Below the pieces are notes generated by a model that ran no database searches, was not told the DNA's origin, and was given only the letters and a program-made list of their open reading frames with translations. From Corallococcus carmarthensis (lineage in GTDB: Bacteria; Myxococcota; Myxococcia; Myxococcales; Myxococcaceae), in assembly GCF_003611695.1 (NCBI RefSeq), contig NZ_RAWE01000036.1, positions 1 to 61,651 on the forward strand: DNA of 61,651 nt, written 5' to 3'. Every line of letters begins with the position of its first letter. Within the stretch, counting starts at the first letter, position 1. Position numbers and translations under genes: made by a program. This document shows positions 34,513 through 45,054 of this stretch, one piece after another.

Positions 34513-35568
34513 TCACGGCCGGATGGCGACCTTCAGCACGCCGTCCTTGCGCTGGCTGAACAGCTCATATGCGTCGCGGATGTCCTCGAGCGCGAAGCGG
34601 TGCGTGAAGAGCGGCGTGAGGTCCACGCGCTTCGCGCGCACCACCTCCATCAAACGCCGCATGCGCTCCTTGCCGCCCGGGCAGAGCGTGGTGACGATGC
34701 GGTGGTCCCCCAGTCCCGCGGCGAAGGCGTCGTAGGGCAGCTGCAGCTTCCCGGAGTACACGCCCAGGCTGGACAGCGTGCCGCCGGGGTTGAGCGAGCG
34801 CAGCGCGTTCTCGAAGGTCTGCTGCGTGCCCAGCGCCTCGATGGCCACGTCCACGCCGCCGCCGGTGAGCCGCTTCACCTCCGCCACCACGTCCTGGTTC
34901 CGGACGTCGAGCACCACGTCCGCGCCCAGCTTCCGCGCCATGGCCAGACGCGCCTCGTCCCCGTCCACACCAATGACGAGCGACGCCCCCATGAGCCGCG
35001 CCCCCACGGTGGCGCACAGACCAATGGGCCCCTGCGCGAACACCACCACCGCGTCCCCAATCCTCACGCCGCCGGACTCCGCGCCGCTGAAGCCGGTGGA
35101 CGCGATGTCCGCCAGCAGCAGCACCTGTTCGTCCTTCAGCTCGTCCGGGATGGGCGCGAGGTTCGCTTGCGCGAAGGGCACGCGCACGTACTCCGCCTGC
35201 GCGCCGTTCATCGTGTTGCCCAGCCGCCAGCCGCCCATGGCCTCCAGCCCCTCGCCGTGGCCGCACTGGGACGGATGTCCGGAGAGGCAGCCCCGGCACT
35301 GGCCGCACGGGGTGATGGCGCCCACCAGCACGCGCTGCCCCACCTGGTAGCCCGTCACTCCCGGCCCCAGTTCCTCGACGATGCCCACCATCTCATGGCC
35401 CACGGTGAGGCCGGGCTTCACCGGGTACTCCCCGCGCAGGATGTGCACGTCGGTGCCGCAGATGGTGGTGAGCGTCACCCGGATGACGGCCTCGCCCGCG
35501 CCCGCCTTCGGCTTTTCCACCTCCTCCAAGCCCACCTTCTGGGTGCCTCGGAACACGGTTGCTCGCAT
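34513..35568 (-). CDS. zinc-dependent alcohol dehydrogenase
   Basis: 351 residues. Medium-chain dehydrogenase: CGTDVHIL and GHEMVGIVEELG for catalytic zinc, CGQCRGCLSGHPSQC for structural zinc, and Rossmann VVVFAQGPIGLCATVGARLMGAS. Closest in appearance to bacterial secondary-alcohol dehydrogenases of the NADP-isopropanol type ([34 protein letters not shown]). The start ATG at 35568 lies just after the universal stress protein stop at 35588, with 19 bp between, in the same direction, so the two form an operon. Confidence 0.93.
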   Translation of the reverse strand: MRATVFRGTQKVGLEEVEKPKAGAGEAVIRVTLTTICGTDVHILRGEYPVKPGLTVGHEMVGIVEELGPGVTGYQVGQRVLVGAITPCGQCRGCLSGHPSQCGHGEGLEAMGGWRLGNTMNGAQAEYVRVPFAQANLAPIPDELKDEQVLLLADIASTGFSGAESGGVRIGDAVVVFAQGPIGLCATVGARLMGASLVIGVDGDEARLAMARKLGADVVLDVRNQDVVAEVKRLTGGGVDVAIEALGTQQTFENALRSLNPGGTLSSLGVYSGKLQLPYDAFAAGLGDHRIVTTLCPGGKERMRRLMEVVRAKRVDLTPLFTHRFALEDIRDAYELFSQRKDGVLKVAIRP

Positions 35569-35587
35569 GGGGTCGCTCCTCTGGTTT

Positions 35588-36886
35588 TCAGGCGCGCGGC
35601 ATGCGCACCGTGACCGCGGGCCGGTCGCTGCGGGCCATCACCTGCTGCGCCACCGAACCCAGCACCGCGCGGCTCACGCCGGTGCGGCCGTGCGTGCCCA
35701 GGCACAGCAGGTCCACGCAGTAGCGCTCCGCGGCCTGGGTGATGACCCCGGCCACGTCGTCCCCCTTCAGCACCGACAGCTCCACCTTGTGCTTCCCGTC
35801 CTGCTCCGCTTGGGGCACCCGCAGCTCCAACTGGTGCCGCGCCGCCTGGAGCTCCTCGGGGGTCGCCTCCGTGGGTTCCACGTGCAGCAGGTGCACCGTG
35901 CCTCCGGGCGGGGTGATGGCGAAGGCGTAGGCGATGGCGCGGTCTCCGGCCTCCTGGAAGTCCGTGGTCGCCAGGACCGTGCGCACCCGGGGGGGCTCCT
36001 GCTCCAGCCCCTGTTCGGCCGCGAGCACCGGCACGCTCGCCACCGACATGGGGGCCAGCCGCCGCGCGGCCTGCGAAACGCTCCACAACTTCGCGAGCGC
36101 CCGGCGCTGGTGCGTGCCCACCACCAGCAGATCCACCTGCTCCTCGGACGCCAGGGCGATGAGGTGGTCCGCGATGCGGCCCAACCCCGGCTCCAGCCGC
36201 GTGCGCGTCCGCACGCCCGCCGTGCGCAGCGGCTCCAGCAGCGCGTCCGATTCCCGGTCCAACGCTTCACGCAGTTCGGGAGACATGTCCTTGTAGCTGT
36301 GCGGATGCACCAGCCCCAGCCGCTCCGCCTCGCTTCCCACCCAGACGATCCGCCCGCCCACCACCTCCAGCGGTCCGTACCCCGCCAGCGCCTTCACCCA
36401 GTCGCGCGCGACCTCGAAGGGTCGGGAGCGGTCCACGCCCAGCATCACGCGCAGGGGGTGCTCGCCGCGCGTCCAGGCCTCCAGGGCGGAGCCTTCGCGG
36501 AACACGAGGAAGGGGACCTCCAGCGTCTGCGCCATCCGGTCCAGGGGGCCGCCCAGCCCGCGGAAGGGCGTGTCCTCGCGCGGCGCCGAGGCCACCACCA
36601 GCCGGATGCCGCGCTTGTGCACCAGGTCGTTCACGGCCTGCTCCAGCTCCCCCGTCAGCAAGACGGGTTCCACCGCCACGCTGGCCAGCGCCTCCAGCCT
36701 CCGGGCCTCGTCGTGGAGCGTCGCCTGGGCGGCGTCGCAAACGGACTGGCCGAAGGTCCGCACCACGTTGCCGGAGAGCACGTGGACCAGGCACAGCGGC
36801 CCCCCCATCCGCTGGGCGAGGCGCGCTGCCGCTTCCGCGGCATGCCGGGAGGCATCCGAGAAGTTGGTGGCACAGGCGATGGTCAT
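35588..36886 (-). CDS. triple-domain universal stress protein
   Basis: 432 residues, start preceded by GGAGG. Three UspA-type domains in tandem: about 1-135 (TIACATNFSDASRHAAEAA), 145-280 (VMLGVDRSRPFEVARDW, LLVVGTHQRRALAKLW), and 290-432 (VLATTDFQEAGDRAIAYA). Only the third keeps the nucleotide motif G-x2-G-x9-G-S (GTHGRTG...LGS). Usp proteins rise under starvation, low oxygen and redox stress. It is co-directional with the downstream alcohol dehydrogenase and diverges from the P-type ATPase. A second triple Usp is encoded at 47.1 kb. Confidence 0.93.
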   Translation of the reverse strand: MTIACATNFSDASRHAAEAAARLAQRMGGPLCLVHVLSGNVVRTFGQSVCDAAQATLHDEARRLEALASVAVEPVLLTGELEQAVNDLVHKRGIRLVVASAPREDTPFRGLGGPLDRMAQTLEVPFLVFREGSALEAWTRGEHPLRVMLGVDRSRPFEVARDWVKALAGYGPLEVVGGRIVWVGSEAERLGLVHPHSYKDMSPELREALDRESDALLEPLRTAGVRTRTRLEPGLGRIADHLIALASEEQVDLLVVGTHQRRALAKLWSVSQAARRLAPMSVASVPVLAAEQGLEQEPPRVRTVLATTDFQEAGDRAIAYAFAITPPGGTVHLLHVEPTEATPEELQAARHQLELRVPQAEQDGKHKVELSVLKGDDVAGVITQAAERYCVDLLCLGTHGRTGVSRAVLGSVAQQVMARSDRPAVTVRMPRA

Positions 36887-37055
36887 GGCGTCCTCCGGAC
36901 AGGCTCGCCTTGAAGGTAGTCATCGCGCCGCGACTCCATCCGCGGGCAGGGCAGGAGGCGCGGCGCGCGCCGGGACGCCTGCGCTCATCCGCATTCAACG
37001 GAGCGGGGCACATTGCCGACGCACGCGCCGGACCGCAGCTTCTCCCGGAGGCGTC

Positions 37056-39590
37056 ATGCGAGTCGTTGTTCCGGTCAACCGCCTGCCCCAGCCCTGGGAT
37101 GAAACACGCGGCTTGGAGGCGCAAGAGGTGCAGGCGCGGCGTGCGCGTCATGGGCTCAATGACGTACGAGGCCAGCCTCCCCGCTCCGTGCTCCAGACGC
37201 TGCGCGAAGCCGGGGGCGATCCGATGCTCTGGTTCCTCGTGGGCACGAGCGTCCTCTACTTCGCCCTGGGCGAGCGCGTGGACGGGGCGGTGATGCTGCT
37301 GGCCATCGCACCGCTGCTGGGCATGGATGTCTTCCTCCACCACCGGACCCAGGCCTCCACCGAGGGCCTGCGCAGCCGCCTGGCCGCGCGCGCCCTCGTG
37401 CTGCGCGACGGCCGTGAAGAGGACGTGCCCGCGGAGGAGGTGGTGCCAGGGGACCTGGCGCGCGTGGAGGCGGGCAGCCAGTTCCCGGCGGATGGCCTCA
37501 TCGTGCGGGGCAGGGGATTGCAGGCCGAGGAGTCCTCGCTCACCGGTGAGTCGCTGCCCGTGCGCAAGCAGCCGCTGGAGCGCCTCCCGCCCGGCGCGGA
37601 GCCCGCGGTGGACGCGGTGCACTGGGGGCTCGCGGGGACGCGGCTGCTCACCGGAACGGCCTGGGTGCGCATCGTCCTGACGGGGCCGGAAACCCTCTAT
37701 GGGAGCATCGTCCGCTCGGCGCGGCGGGAGCGCCGGGCCCGCACGCCGCTCCAGCACGCGGTGGCGCACCTGGTGGCGGTGCTGCTGGCCGTGGCGGCCG
37801 CGCTGTGCGCGGTGCTGGCGCTCGTCCGCTGGCGCCAGGGCTTCGGGTGGCTGGACGCGCTGCTGAGCGCGGCGACGCTCGGCGTGGCGGCGCTGCCGGA
37901 GGAGTTCCCGGTCGCCCTCACGTTCTTCCTGGGCGCGGGCGTGTACCGCCTGGCCCGGAGGCAGGCGCTGGTGCGGCAGGCGGTCTCGGTGGAGAACATC
38001 GGCCGGGTGACGTGCATCTGCTCGGACAAGACGGGCACCCTGACCGAAGGACTCCTGCGCGTGGCCCGGCTGCTTCCGTCCCCCGGGACTCCGCCGGAGG
38101 CGCTGCTGCGGACCGCGGTGCTGGCCTCGCGGGAGGAGGGCCGGGACCCGCTGGACGTGGCGCTGCTGGAGGCGGGGGCGCGGGACCTGCCGTCGCTGCC
38201 CGGTCCGGCCCGCGAGGCCACCTTCCCCTTCACCGAGGAGCGTCAGCGCGAGACGTCGGTGGTGCGGCAGGGGCCCGGGGCGCTGCTCGCCGCGGTGAAG
38301 GGCGCGCCGGAGCGGGTGCTGGACCTGTGCGCGCTTGCCCCGGAGGCGCGGCGGGAGTGGGAGCTGCGGGTGGAGGCGCTCGCGCAGGAGGGCAACAAGG
38401 TCATCGCCTGCGCGAGCCGGACGCTGGACGCGGCGCACTGGCATGGCGGCGAGCCGGAGCGCGGCTTCGACTTCGTGGGGCTCGTGGCGTGCGAGGACCC
38501 GGTGCGCGCCGGGGTGGCGGAGGCGGTCCGGGAATGCCGCGACGCGGGGCTGCGCACGGTGATGGTGACGGGAGACCATCCCCGGACGGCGCTCGCGGTC
38601 GCCCGGCGGCTGGGGCTGGGGGGCGGCCATCCCCAGGTGCTCACGGGAGATGCCCTGGAGGCACGGCTGGCCGACACCGGCACGGTGCCGCCCGTGGACG
38701 TGGTGGCGCGCGCGGTGCCCGCCCAGAAGTACGCGCTGGTGAAGGCGCTCCGGAAGGAGGGCGAGGTGGTGGCCGCCACGGGGGACGGGGTGAACGACGT
38801 GCCGGCGCTCCAGGCCGCGGACGTGGGCATCGCCATGGGGGAGCGGGGGACGCGGAGCGCGCGGGAGGCGTCCTCCATCGTGCTGTTGAACGACGACTTC
38901 GGCACGCTGGTTCGCGCCATCGCGGAGGGCCGGCAGCTCTTCTCCAACCTCCAGCGCTGCTTCCTCTACCTGCTGCTCATCCACATCCCGCTGGTCGGCA
39001 CGGCGGCGCTGCTGCCGCTCTGGGGCCAGCCGCTGCTGTACCTGCCCATCCACATCGTGTGGCTGGAGCTCATCATCCACCCCACCGCGATGCTGGCCTT
39101 CCAGGCGGGCGCGCGGCCCGGACGGCTCACCCCCGTGCGCATGCGGCCCGCCGCGCGCTTCTTCTCCGGGGGGCAGTGGGCCCTGCTCACCGTCGTGGGC
39201 GGGCTGATGGCGTGCGGGCTCGTCTGGGCCTACGCCCGGAGCCTGGCGGAAGGTCAGGACATCGCGCGCGCGCGGGCGGTGGCCGTCGCCTCGCTCACGC
39301 TCGCGAGCGCCAGCTTCGCGGCCGTGCTCACCCGGCTGCGGACGCGCACCGCGCGCTGGGTCTGCGCCCTGACGCTGGGCCTCTCCGTGCTGCTCCTCCA
39401 GGTGCCCGCGCTGGCCTCGCTCGTGGGGCTCCATCCCCTCCACGTTCGCGACTGGGCCCGGGTCGCCGTCGCCGTCGCGGTCGCGCTGGTGCCGCTGCTG
39501 CTCGCGCGGCCCCGCGACGAAGGTGACGGGCGGTCCTCCCGGGCCCCCCGGCGGACCGGCCGGCCCCAGATGGCCCCGGGGCCCCCATGA
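37056..39590 (+). CDS. type II P-type cation ATPase with PEEFP motif
   Basis: 844 residues from ATG 37056 with GGAGG upstream. Motifs in order: LTGES (162-166), membrane-helix 4 signature PEEFP (281-285), phosphorylation site DKTGT with Asp324, nucleotide-binding KGAPE, then TGDHPRTA and TGDGVNDVP. PEEFP replaces the PEGLP of calcium pumps, so ion specificity is uncertain. Its stop overlaps the start of the next gene, a sensor kinase, by four bases (ATGA). Diverges from a universal stress protein. Confidence 0.93.
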   Translation: MRVVVPVNRLPQPWDETRGLEAQEVQARRARHGLNDVRGQPPRSVLQTLREAGGDPMLWFLVGTSVLYFALGERVDGAVMLLAIAPLLGMDVFLHHRTQASTEGLRSRLAARALVLRDGREEDVPAEEVVPGDLARVEAGSQFPADGLIVRGRGLQAEESSLTGESLPVRKQPLERLPPGAEPAVDAVHWGLAGTRLLTGTAWVRIVLTGPETLYGSIVRSARRERRARTPLQHAVAHLVAVLLAVAAALCAVLALVRWRQGFGWLDALLSAATLGVAALPEEFPVALTFFLGAGVYRLARRQALVRQAVSVENIGRVTCICSDKTGTLTEGLLRVARLLPSPGTPPEALLRTAVLASREEGRDPLDVALLEAGARDLPSLPGPAREATFPFTEERQRETSVVRQGPGALLAAVKGAPERVLDLCALAPEARREWELRVEALAQEGNKVIACASRTLDAAHWHGGEPERGFDFVGLVACEDPVRAGVAEAVRECRDAGLRTVMVTGDHPRTALAVARRLGLGGGHPQVLTGDALEARLADTGTVPPVDVVARAVPAQKYALVKALRKEGEVVAATGDGVNDVPALQAADVGIAMGERGTRSAREASSIVLLNDDFGTLVRAIAEGRQLFSNLQRCFLYLLLIHIPLVGTAALLPLWGQPLLYLPIHIVWLELIIHPTAMLAFQAGARPGRLTPVRMRPAARFFSGGQWALLTVVGGLMACGLVWAYARSLAEGQDIARARAVAVASLTLASASFAAVLTRLRTRTARWVCALTLGLSVLLLQVPALASLVGLHPLHVRDWARVAVAVAVALVPLLLARPRDEGDGRSSRAPRRTGRPQMAPGPP

Positions 39591-42451
39591 CGCGCCTCCC
39601 ACTGGCCTCCGCTCCCGCACCTTCCCGTCCTGGCGGTCCGCCGGGGTTCGCGCGGGTGCTCGCGCTGCTCGTGCCTGTCGCGAGCGCGTTCGCGGTCCTG
39701 GTGGGCGCGCTCCTGCTGCGCGGCTGGGCCCTGTCGCTTGCCACCCCGGGCCCGGAGGACGGCGGGCTTCTGGCCGCCGGTGATGCCTGGGGGCTCGTGT
39801 CGGCGGGCAGCGGGCTCTGGCTGCTTCATGCCGGGGCGGCGCGTGGATGGCGGCGCGCGCTGGGGTGGGGACTGGCGGCGGTGACCTTCCTGCTGGGCGC
39901 CGGGGGGCTCGTCCGGCATGCCGTGGGAAGCGGCGGGGGGCTGCTGCTCACGGGGCTGGCGCTCGGGATGCTGCATGTGCGCACGCGGCAGGGATGGCAC
40001 CCCGCGCGGTGGCTGGCCACCTGCACCGCGCTGCTCGCGGCGTGGGGGCTCATCGGGGGGCTGTACCAGGAGCACCGCTTCGGCCTGGCGCCCCTGCGCA
40101 CCGCGACGGAGTCCTTCACGCCGATGGGACTTCCCCTGTCGCTGGCCCTGCTGCTGCTGTCGGCGGGCATCCTCTCCGTCCATCCCGAGCGGGGGCTGAT
40201 GGGCGCGCTGCTGCGGGACGACCTGGGGGGACACTCGGTGCGGCGGCTGCTGCTCGCGGTCCTCGTGGTGCCCGCGGTGGGCGCGGCCCGGCTCCTGGGC
40301 GAGCGGCTGGGGTTCTACGGCACCGCCGCGGGCGCCACGCTCTTCGTGCTCGTGACGATGGTGGCGTTCCTCGCCGTGGCCCTCTGGAACGCGAACGCCC
40401 TCTCGCTGCTGGACTCGAGCCGGCGGAGGGCGGAGCAGTCGCTGCGGCTGTCGGAGGCGCGCTTCGGCGGCATCGTGGCCCATGCCGCGGACGCCATCAT
40501 CACCATCGACACGGAGCAGCGCATCCTCCTGTTCAACGCCAGCGCCGAGCGCATCTTCGGCTACTCCGCGCAGGAGGCCCTGGGGCAGCCGCTGGACATC
40601 CTCTTGCCGGAGAGCCTCCGGGACCTCCACGCGCGGCACGTGCGGACGTTCGCCGGGGGCACGGTGACGTCCCGGCACATGGGAGAGCGGCTGCCCATCC
40701 TCGGCCTCCGCAAGGGAGGGGAGGAGTTCCCCGCGGAGGCGAGCATCTCCAAGCTGGACGTGGAGGGCACGCGGCTGCTCACCGTCATCCTGCGCGACAT
40801 CAGCGCGCGGCGGAGGGCGGAGGACGTGCTGCGCCTGAGCGAGGAGCGCTTCCGGACCTCGTTCGAGGGCGCCCCCATGGGCATGGCGCTGATGGCCCTG
40901 GACGGCCGCTACCTCCATGTGAACGCGGCGTTCTGCGACATCGTCGGCTACTCCCGCGAAGAAATGCTCAGCCGGTCGTTCCAGGACATCACCGCGCCGG
41001 AGGACCTGGCGCTGGACCAGGAGAACGCCGCCCGGATGCGGCGCGGCGAGATCGATTCCTTCCAACGGGAGAAGCACTACGTCCGCAAGGACGGCCAGCG
41101 CGTCACCCTCATCGTGCGGGGCGCGGTGGTGCGCGACGCGCGGGGAAGGCCCATCCACTTCATCTCGCAGATGCAGGACATCACGCAGCGACAGCAACTG
41201 GAGCAGGCGTGGCGCTTCCTGGCGGGCGTGGGCCCGCGGCTCGCGGCGTCGCTTTCATCCCGGACGACGTTGAGCACGGTGGCGTCGCTCGCCGTGCCGG
41301 CGCTGGCGGACTGGTGCGTGGTGGCCTGCCTGGACGACGACGGGCACCTCCATGGCGCGGAGAGCGCGGCGGACGACCCGCGGACGGCCACGCGGCTGCG
41401 GGAGCTGCGCGAGGCGTTCCGGGGGGAGCCCCTCCGCGAGGCGAGCCTCACCGCCGCCGTGCTGCGCACGGGGCGGCCGGTGCTGCTGCCGGAGGTCCCT
41501 CCCGAGCTGCTCGAGGCGGCCTCGTGGGATGCCGCGCACCGGGAGCAGGTGCGCCTGCTGGCGCCCCGGTCGGCCATCGTGCTGGCGCTGCGCAGCCGCG
41601 AGCGCAACCTGGGGCTCCTCATCCTGGCGACGTCTGGCTCCGGGCGCCGCTACGGGGCGCGCGAGCTGGCCCAGGCCGAGGAGCTGGCCCGCCGCGCCGC
41701 GCTCGCCCTGGACAATGCCCACCTGTTCGAAACGTCCGAACAGGCCATCCGCGTGCGGGACGAGGTGCTGCGCATCGTGGCCCACGACCTGCGCGCCCCG
41801 CTCAACGTCATCCAGCTGAGCGCCGGGGTGCTGGAGCGCAAGCTGCCCCCCGACGCGGGCATCCGGAGGCACCTGGACGCCCTCCAGAAGTCGGTCCAGC
41901 GGGCGAACCGGCTCATCCAGGACCTGCTGGACGTGGCCCGGATGGAAGGGGGCACCCTGTCCGTGGAGCGCGAGCCGCTGGAGGTGGCGGCGCTCGTCCA
42001 GGAGGCGCTGGAGCAGCACCGCGCGCTCGCCGAGTCCAGGTCCCTGCGGCTCGTGGCGCACGTGCCGCAAGGCCTGCCCCGCGTGCTCGCGGACCGGGAG
42101 CGGGTGCCGCAGATCCTCTCCAACCTCCTGGGCAACGCGCTCAAGTTCACGCCCGAGGGCGGGTGCATCACCCTGAGCGTCCAGCCGGAGGCGGGGCAGG
42201 TCCGCTTCCAGGTGCGGGACACGGGCCCCGGCATCGCGGCGGCGGACCTGCCGCGAATCTTCGAGCGCTTCTGGCAGGCCGGGCCGAAGCGCAAGGAGGG
42301 CGCGGGGCTGGGGCTCGCCATCGTGAAGGGGCTGGTGGAGGCCCACGGCGGACAGGTCCACGTGGAGAGCACGCCCGGCGAGGGCAGCACGTTCTCCTTC
42401 ACGCTGCCGTCGGAGTGGGCCGCCGAGGCCCATGCCGGGGCGCACGCCTGA
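39587..42451 (+). CDS. membrane hybrid-sensor histidine kinase (MASE-like, PAS, PAS, GAF, HisKA, HATPase)
   Basis: 954 residues, start overlapping the ATPase stop (ATGA), so translationally coupled. Seven or so hydrophobic segments in the first 270 residues form an integral sensor domain. PAS about 283-405 and 415-540 (LFNASAERIFGYSAQEAL, VNAAFCDIVGYSREEML). GAF about 545-715. HisKA with IVAHDLRAPLNV, then HATPase N-box LSNLLGNALKFT and G-box GAGLGLAIVKGL. No receiver domain follows despite the length. It may sense the redox or ion state that the linked pump answers. No response regulator is adjacent. Confidence 0.93.
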   Translation: MTRLPLASAPAPSRPGGPPGFARVLALLVPVASAFAVLVGALLLRGWALSLATPGPEDGGLLAAGDAWGLVSAGSGLWLLHAGAARGWRRALGWGLAAVTFLLGAGGLVRHAVGSGGGLLLTGLALGMLHVRTRQGWHPARWLATCTALLAAWGLIGGLYQEHRFGLAPLRTATESFTPMGLPLSLALLLLSAGILSVHPERGLMGALLRDDLGGHSVRRLLLAVLVVPAVGAARLLGERLGFYGTAAGATLFVLVTMVAFLAVALWNANALSLLDSSRRRAEQSLRLSEARFGGIVAHAADAIITIDTEQRILLFNASAERIFGYSAQEALGQPLDILLPESLRDLHARHVRTFAGGTVTSRHMGERLPILGLRKGGEEFPAEASISKLDVEGTRLLTVILRDISARRRAEDVLRLSEERFRTSFEGAPMGMALMALDGRYLHVNAAFCDIVGYSREEMLSRSFQDITAPEDLALDQENAARMRRGEIDSFQREKHYVRKDGQRVTLIVRGAVVRDARGRPIHFISQMQDITQRQQLEQAWRFLAGVGPRLAASLSSRTTLSTVASLAVPALADWCVVACLDDDGHLHGAESAADDPRTATRLRELREAFRGEPLREASLTAAVLRTGRPVLLPEVPPELLEAASWDAAHREQVRLLAPRSAIVLALRSRERNLGLLILATSGSGRRYGARELAQAEELARRAALALDNAHLFETSEQAIRVRDEVLRIVAHDLRAPLNVIQLSAGVLERKLPPDAGIRRHLDALQKSVQRANRLIQDLLDVARMEGGTLSVEREPLEVAALVQEALEQHRALAESRSLRLVAHVPQGLPRVLADRERVPQILSNLLGNALKFTPEGGCITLSVQPEAGQVRFQVRDTGPGIAAADLPRIFERFWQAGPKRKEGAGLGLAIVKGLVEAHGGQVHVESTPGEGSTFSFTLPSEWAAEAHAGAHA

Positions 42452-42458
42452 CGCGCGC

Positions 42459-44804
42459 CTACCCCCGCAGGGCGGCCCCCAGCAGCATCCGCCGCTCCGC
42501 CGCCGCGACGGCCCTCCGGGTGGCGCTGGCGGCCGCGGGGTCCACGGACACGGAGGTGATGCCCGCGCGGACCAGGTGCTCCGCGAAGGCGGGGCGGTTG
42601 GAGGGCGCCTGGCCGCACAGGGAGGACGTGATGCCCGCCGTGTGGCAGGCCCGGATGATGTGGACGATGGCGTCCAGCACCGCCGCGTCCTCCTCGTCGA
42701 AGAGCTCCGCGCACAGCTCCGAGTCCCGGTCCACGCCGAGCATCAGCTGCGTCAAGTCATTGGAGCCGATGGAGACGCCGGTGATGCCCATCCGCGCGTA
42801 CTCGGGGATGCGGTAGACGACCGAGGGCACCTCGGCCATCACCCAGCGCTCCATCCCGCGCTGGTGTCCCAACGGGCTTGCGTCCACGGCCTCCAGGCAC
42901 GCCTCCAGCTCCCACTTCGTCCGGACGAAGGGAATCATCAGGTGGAGGTTGGGCGTCTCCTCGCGCACGCGGGCGAGCGCCTCCAGCTCCAGCCGGAACA
43001 CCTCGGGCTCGCGCAGGTAGCGGTAGCAGCCCCGGAAGCCAATCATGGGGTTGGCCTCGGTGGCCTCGAAGTCGCTTCCGCCCTCCAGCCCCCGGAACTC
43101 GTTCGTGCGGAAGTCCGTGGTCCGGTACACCACCGGGCGGCCCCGGAAGGCGCGGGTGATGGACAGCAGCGCGCCGGACATGCGCTCGACGAACTCGCGG
43201 CTCCTGCCGTCGGCGATGAGCTTTCGCGGGTGCACGCCGCCCAGGGCCTCGGTGAGCATGAACTCCGCCCTCAGCAATCCCACGCCGTCCACCGGGAGCG
43301 CCGCCGCCTCCTCGGCCTGACCCGGCAGGGCCAGGTTCACGTAGAGCCGCGTGCCCAACGCCTCTGGCGCGGCGGCTTCGCGCTGGAGCGGGGCCCCTTC
43401 CCCTGCGCGCGACCCCAGCGCGGCGCCGGACACGGCCCCTGGGGCGCGGCCCTCGAGCACGGTGCCGGTGGCGCCATCCACCGTAATCTCCTCTCCGTCG
43501 CGCAGGACCTTCGTGGCGGTGCGCGTGCCCACCACGCAGGGCTTGCGCAGCTCGCGGCTGACGATGGCCGCGTGGCACGTCATGCCGCCGCTGTCGGTGA
43601 TGACCGCCGCCGCGCGCCGCAGCGTGGGCACCCAGTCCGGGGACGTCATGGGCGCCACGAGGATTTCCCCGGCCTCCAGCCGCGAGCCCTCCCGGGCGTC
43701 GCGCAACACGCGCACGCGGCCGGACACGGTGCCGGGGGACGCGCCCAGCCCGGACACGAGCGTCCGTCCCCGGGAGGCCGCGGGGCCGGGCTCGCTGGGG
43801 GCCGCGCCCCCGGTCGTCACCGGGCGCGACTGGACCAGGTAGAACCGCCCGTCCTGCTCCGCCCACTCGATGTCCTGGGGCGCGCCGTAGAGCCGCTCCA
43901 CGCGCAGCCCCAGCCGCGCCAGCTCCAGCACCTCCGCGTCCGTGAGGACCCGGGCCCGGGCGCGCTCCGGAGGGAGGACCTCGCGCTTCTCGCGGCCCTC
44001 GCCGTCGCGCACCAGCTGGAAGGCCTTCACGCCCACGCGCGTCTCCAGCAGGCGAGGCCCCATCCGGTCCACGACGTAGGTGTCGGGCTCCACCTGGCCG
44101 CCCACGACGACCTCTCCCAGGCCGAAGGCGCCTTCGATGACGAGGTGTTGGGCGTTGCCGCTGGCGGGGTCCACGGTGAACATGACGCCCGAGCGCGCGG
44201 AGTCCACCATGGACTGCACCACCACGGCGATCTCCGGCTCCTCCGTGAGCCCCTGCGCCTTGCGGTAGGCCACCACGCGCTCGCCATAGGCGGACGCCCA
44301 GCACGCGCGCAGCCGGTCGAGCAGCGCGTCGTCGCCCACCACGTTGGTGAACGACTCGTGCATCCCCGCGAAGGACGTGGTGGCGGTGTCCTCGGCGGTG
44401 GCGGACGAGCGCACGGCCACCGCGGGGCACTCCTCCAACTGGTGGTACGCGGCGAGCACGGCGATGCGCAGCCAGTCCGGCAGCGGGGCCCGGAGCACCA
44501 CGCCGCGCAGGTCCTGCGTGAGGCTGGCGAGCGACCGGGGGTCGTCCGGATCCACGCGGCTCCACAGCGCTTGCAGCCGGTCGCGCACGGGCTCCATCGC
44601 GGAATGGAAGGCGGCGGCGGTGATGACGAAGCCGTGGGGCACGGGCAGTCCGGCGCGGGTCAGCTCGCCCAGGTTGGCGCCCTTGCCGCCGGCCTGGGCC
44701 ACGTCCTGCCGGGACAGCGCGTCGAACCAGAGGATGGAGGAGAGCGGGGTCCGCTGGGGCTCCGGCTCCGTGGGAAGCGGCTCCGTGTCGAGGGACGGGT
44801 CCAT
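42459..44804 (-). CDS. ppsA: phosphoenolpyruvate synthase
   Basis: 781 residues from ATG 44804 (AGGAG upstream); the longer frame adds 48 arginine/proline-rich residues. N-terminal ATP-grasp half with [14 protein letters not shown] and [23 protein letters not shown]. Swivelling phosphohistidine domain with [18 protein letters not shown]-terminal PEP domain with [18 protein letters not shown] and the active Cys in SLCGQAPSN. Makes PEP from pyruvate and ATP, feeding gluconeogenesis. The 3' end converges on the sensor kinase with seven bases between. Confidence 0.95.
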   Translation of the reverse strand: MDPSLDTEPLPTEPEPQRTPLSSILWFDALSRQDVAQAGGKGANLGELTRAGLPVPHGFVITAAAFHSAMEPVRDRLQALWSRVDPDDPRSLASLTQDLRGVVLRAPLPDWLRIAVLAAYHQLEECPAVAVRSSATAEDTATTSFAGMHESFTNVVGDDALLDRLRACWASAYGERVVAYRKAQGLTEEPEIAVVVQSMVDSARSGVMFTVDPASGNAQHLVIEGAFGLGEVVVGGQVEPDTYVVDRMGPRLLETRVGVKAFQLVRDGEGREKREVLPPERARARVLTDAEVLELARLGLRVERLYGAPQDIEWAEQDGRFYLVQSRPVTTGGAAPSEPGPAASRGRTLVSGLGASPGTVSGRVRVLRDAREGSRLEAGEILVAPMTSPDWVPTLRRAAAVITDSGGMTCHAAIVSRELRKPCVVGTRTATKVLRDGEEITVDGATGTVLEGRAPGAVSGAALGSRAGEGAPLQREAAAPEALGTRLYVNLALPGQAEEAAALPVDGVGLLRAEFMLTEALGGVHPRKLIADGRSREFVERMSGALLSITRAFRGRPVVYRTTDFRTNEFRGLEGGSDFEATEANPMIGFRGCYRYLREPEVFRLELEALARVREETPNLHLMIPFVRTKWELEACLEAVDASPLGHQRGMERWVMAEVPSVVYRIPEYARMGITGVSIGSNDLTQLMLGVDRDSELCAELFDEEDAAVLDAIVHIIRACHTAGITSSLCGQAPSNRPAFAEHLVRAGITSVSVDPAAASATRRAVAAAERRMLLGAALRG

Positions 44805-45054
44805 GGTCGAGGCTCCTGGCGCGGAAGGGAAGGGGGGCCTTGTCCCGCGGGGCGCCAGCGGGCCTGTGCATCCGCGCTCCCCTGAAGCTGGGCCCGGCGC
44901 GTCCGGGGCGCAGGCCGCCACTGGCGGGAGGCGGGCCCGCGCGTGCACGCATGTCGCCGGGACACCCGAGGCATCCTGACGACGGTCCCGGCGCCCGGCG
45001 CTTCTACTGCTCGCGGCGCGCGCACGGTGCGCCCCGTGCTTATCCAGGAGGGGT

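Noticed and set aside
34503-34522. hairpin CCGGCC/GGCCGG between carbonic anhydrase and alcohol dehydrogenase
   Set aside because: Only six pairs with no T-run; expected by chance in DNA of this composition.
36267-39620. 1117-codon minus-strand frame across the P-type ATPase gene
   Set aside because: The plus strand encodes a full pump with every catalytic motif; the antisense product is Arg/Gly/His-rich and featureless.
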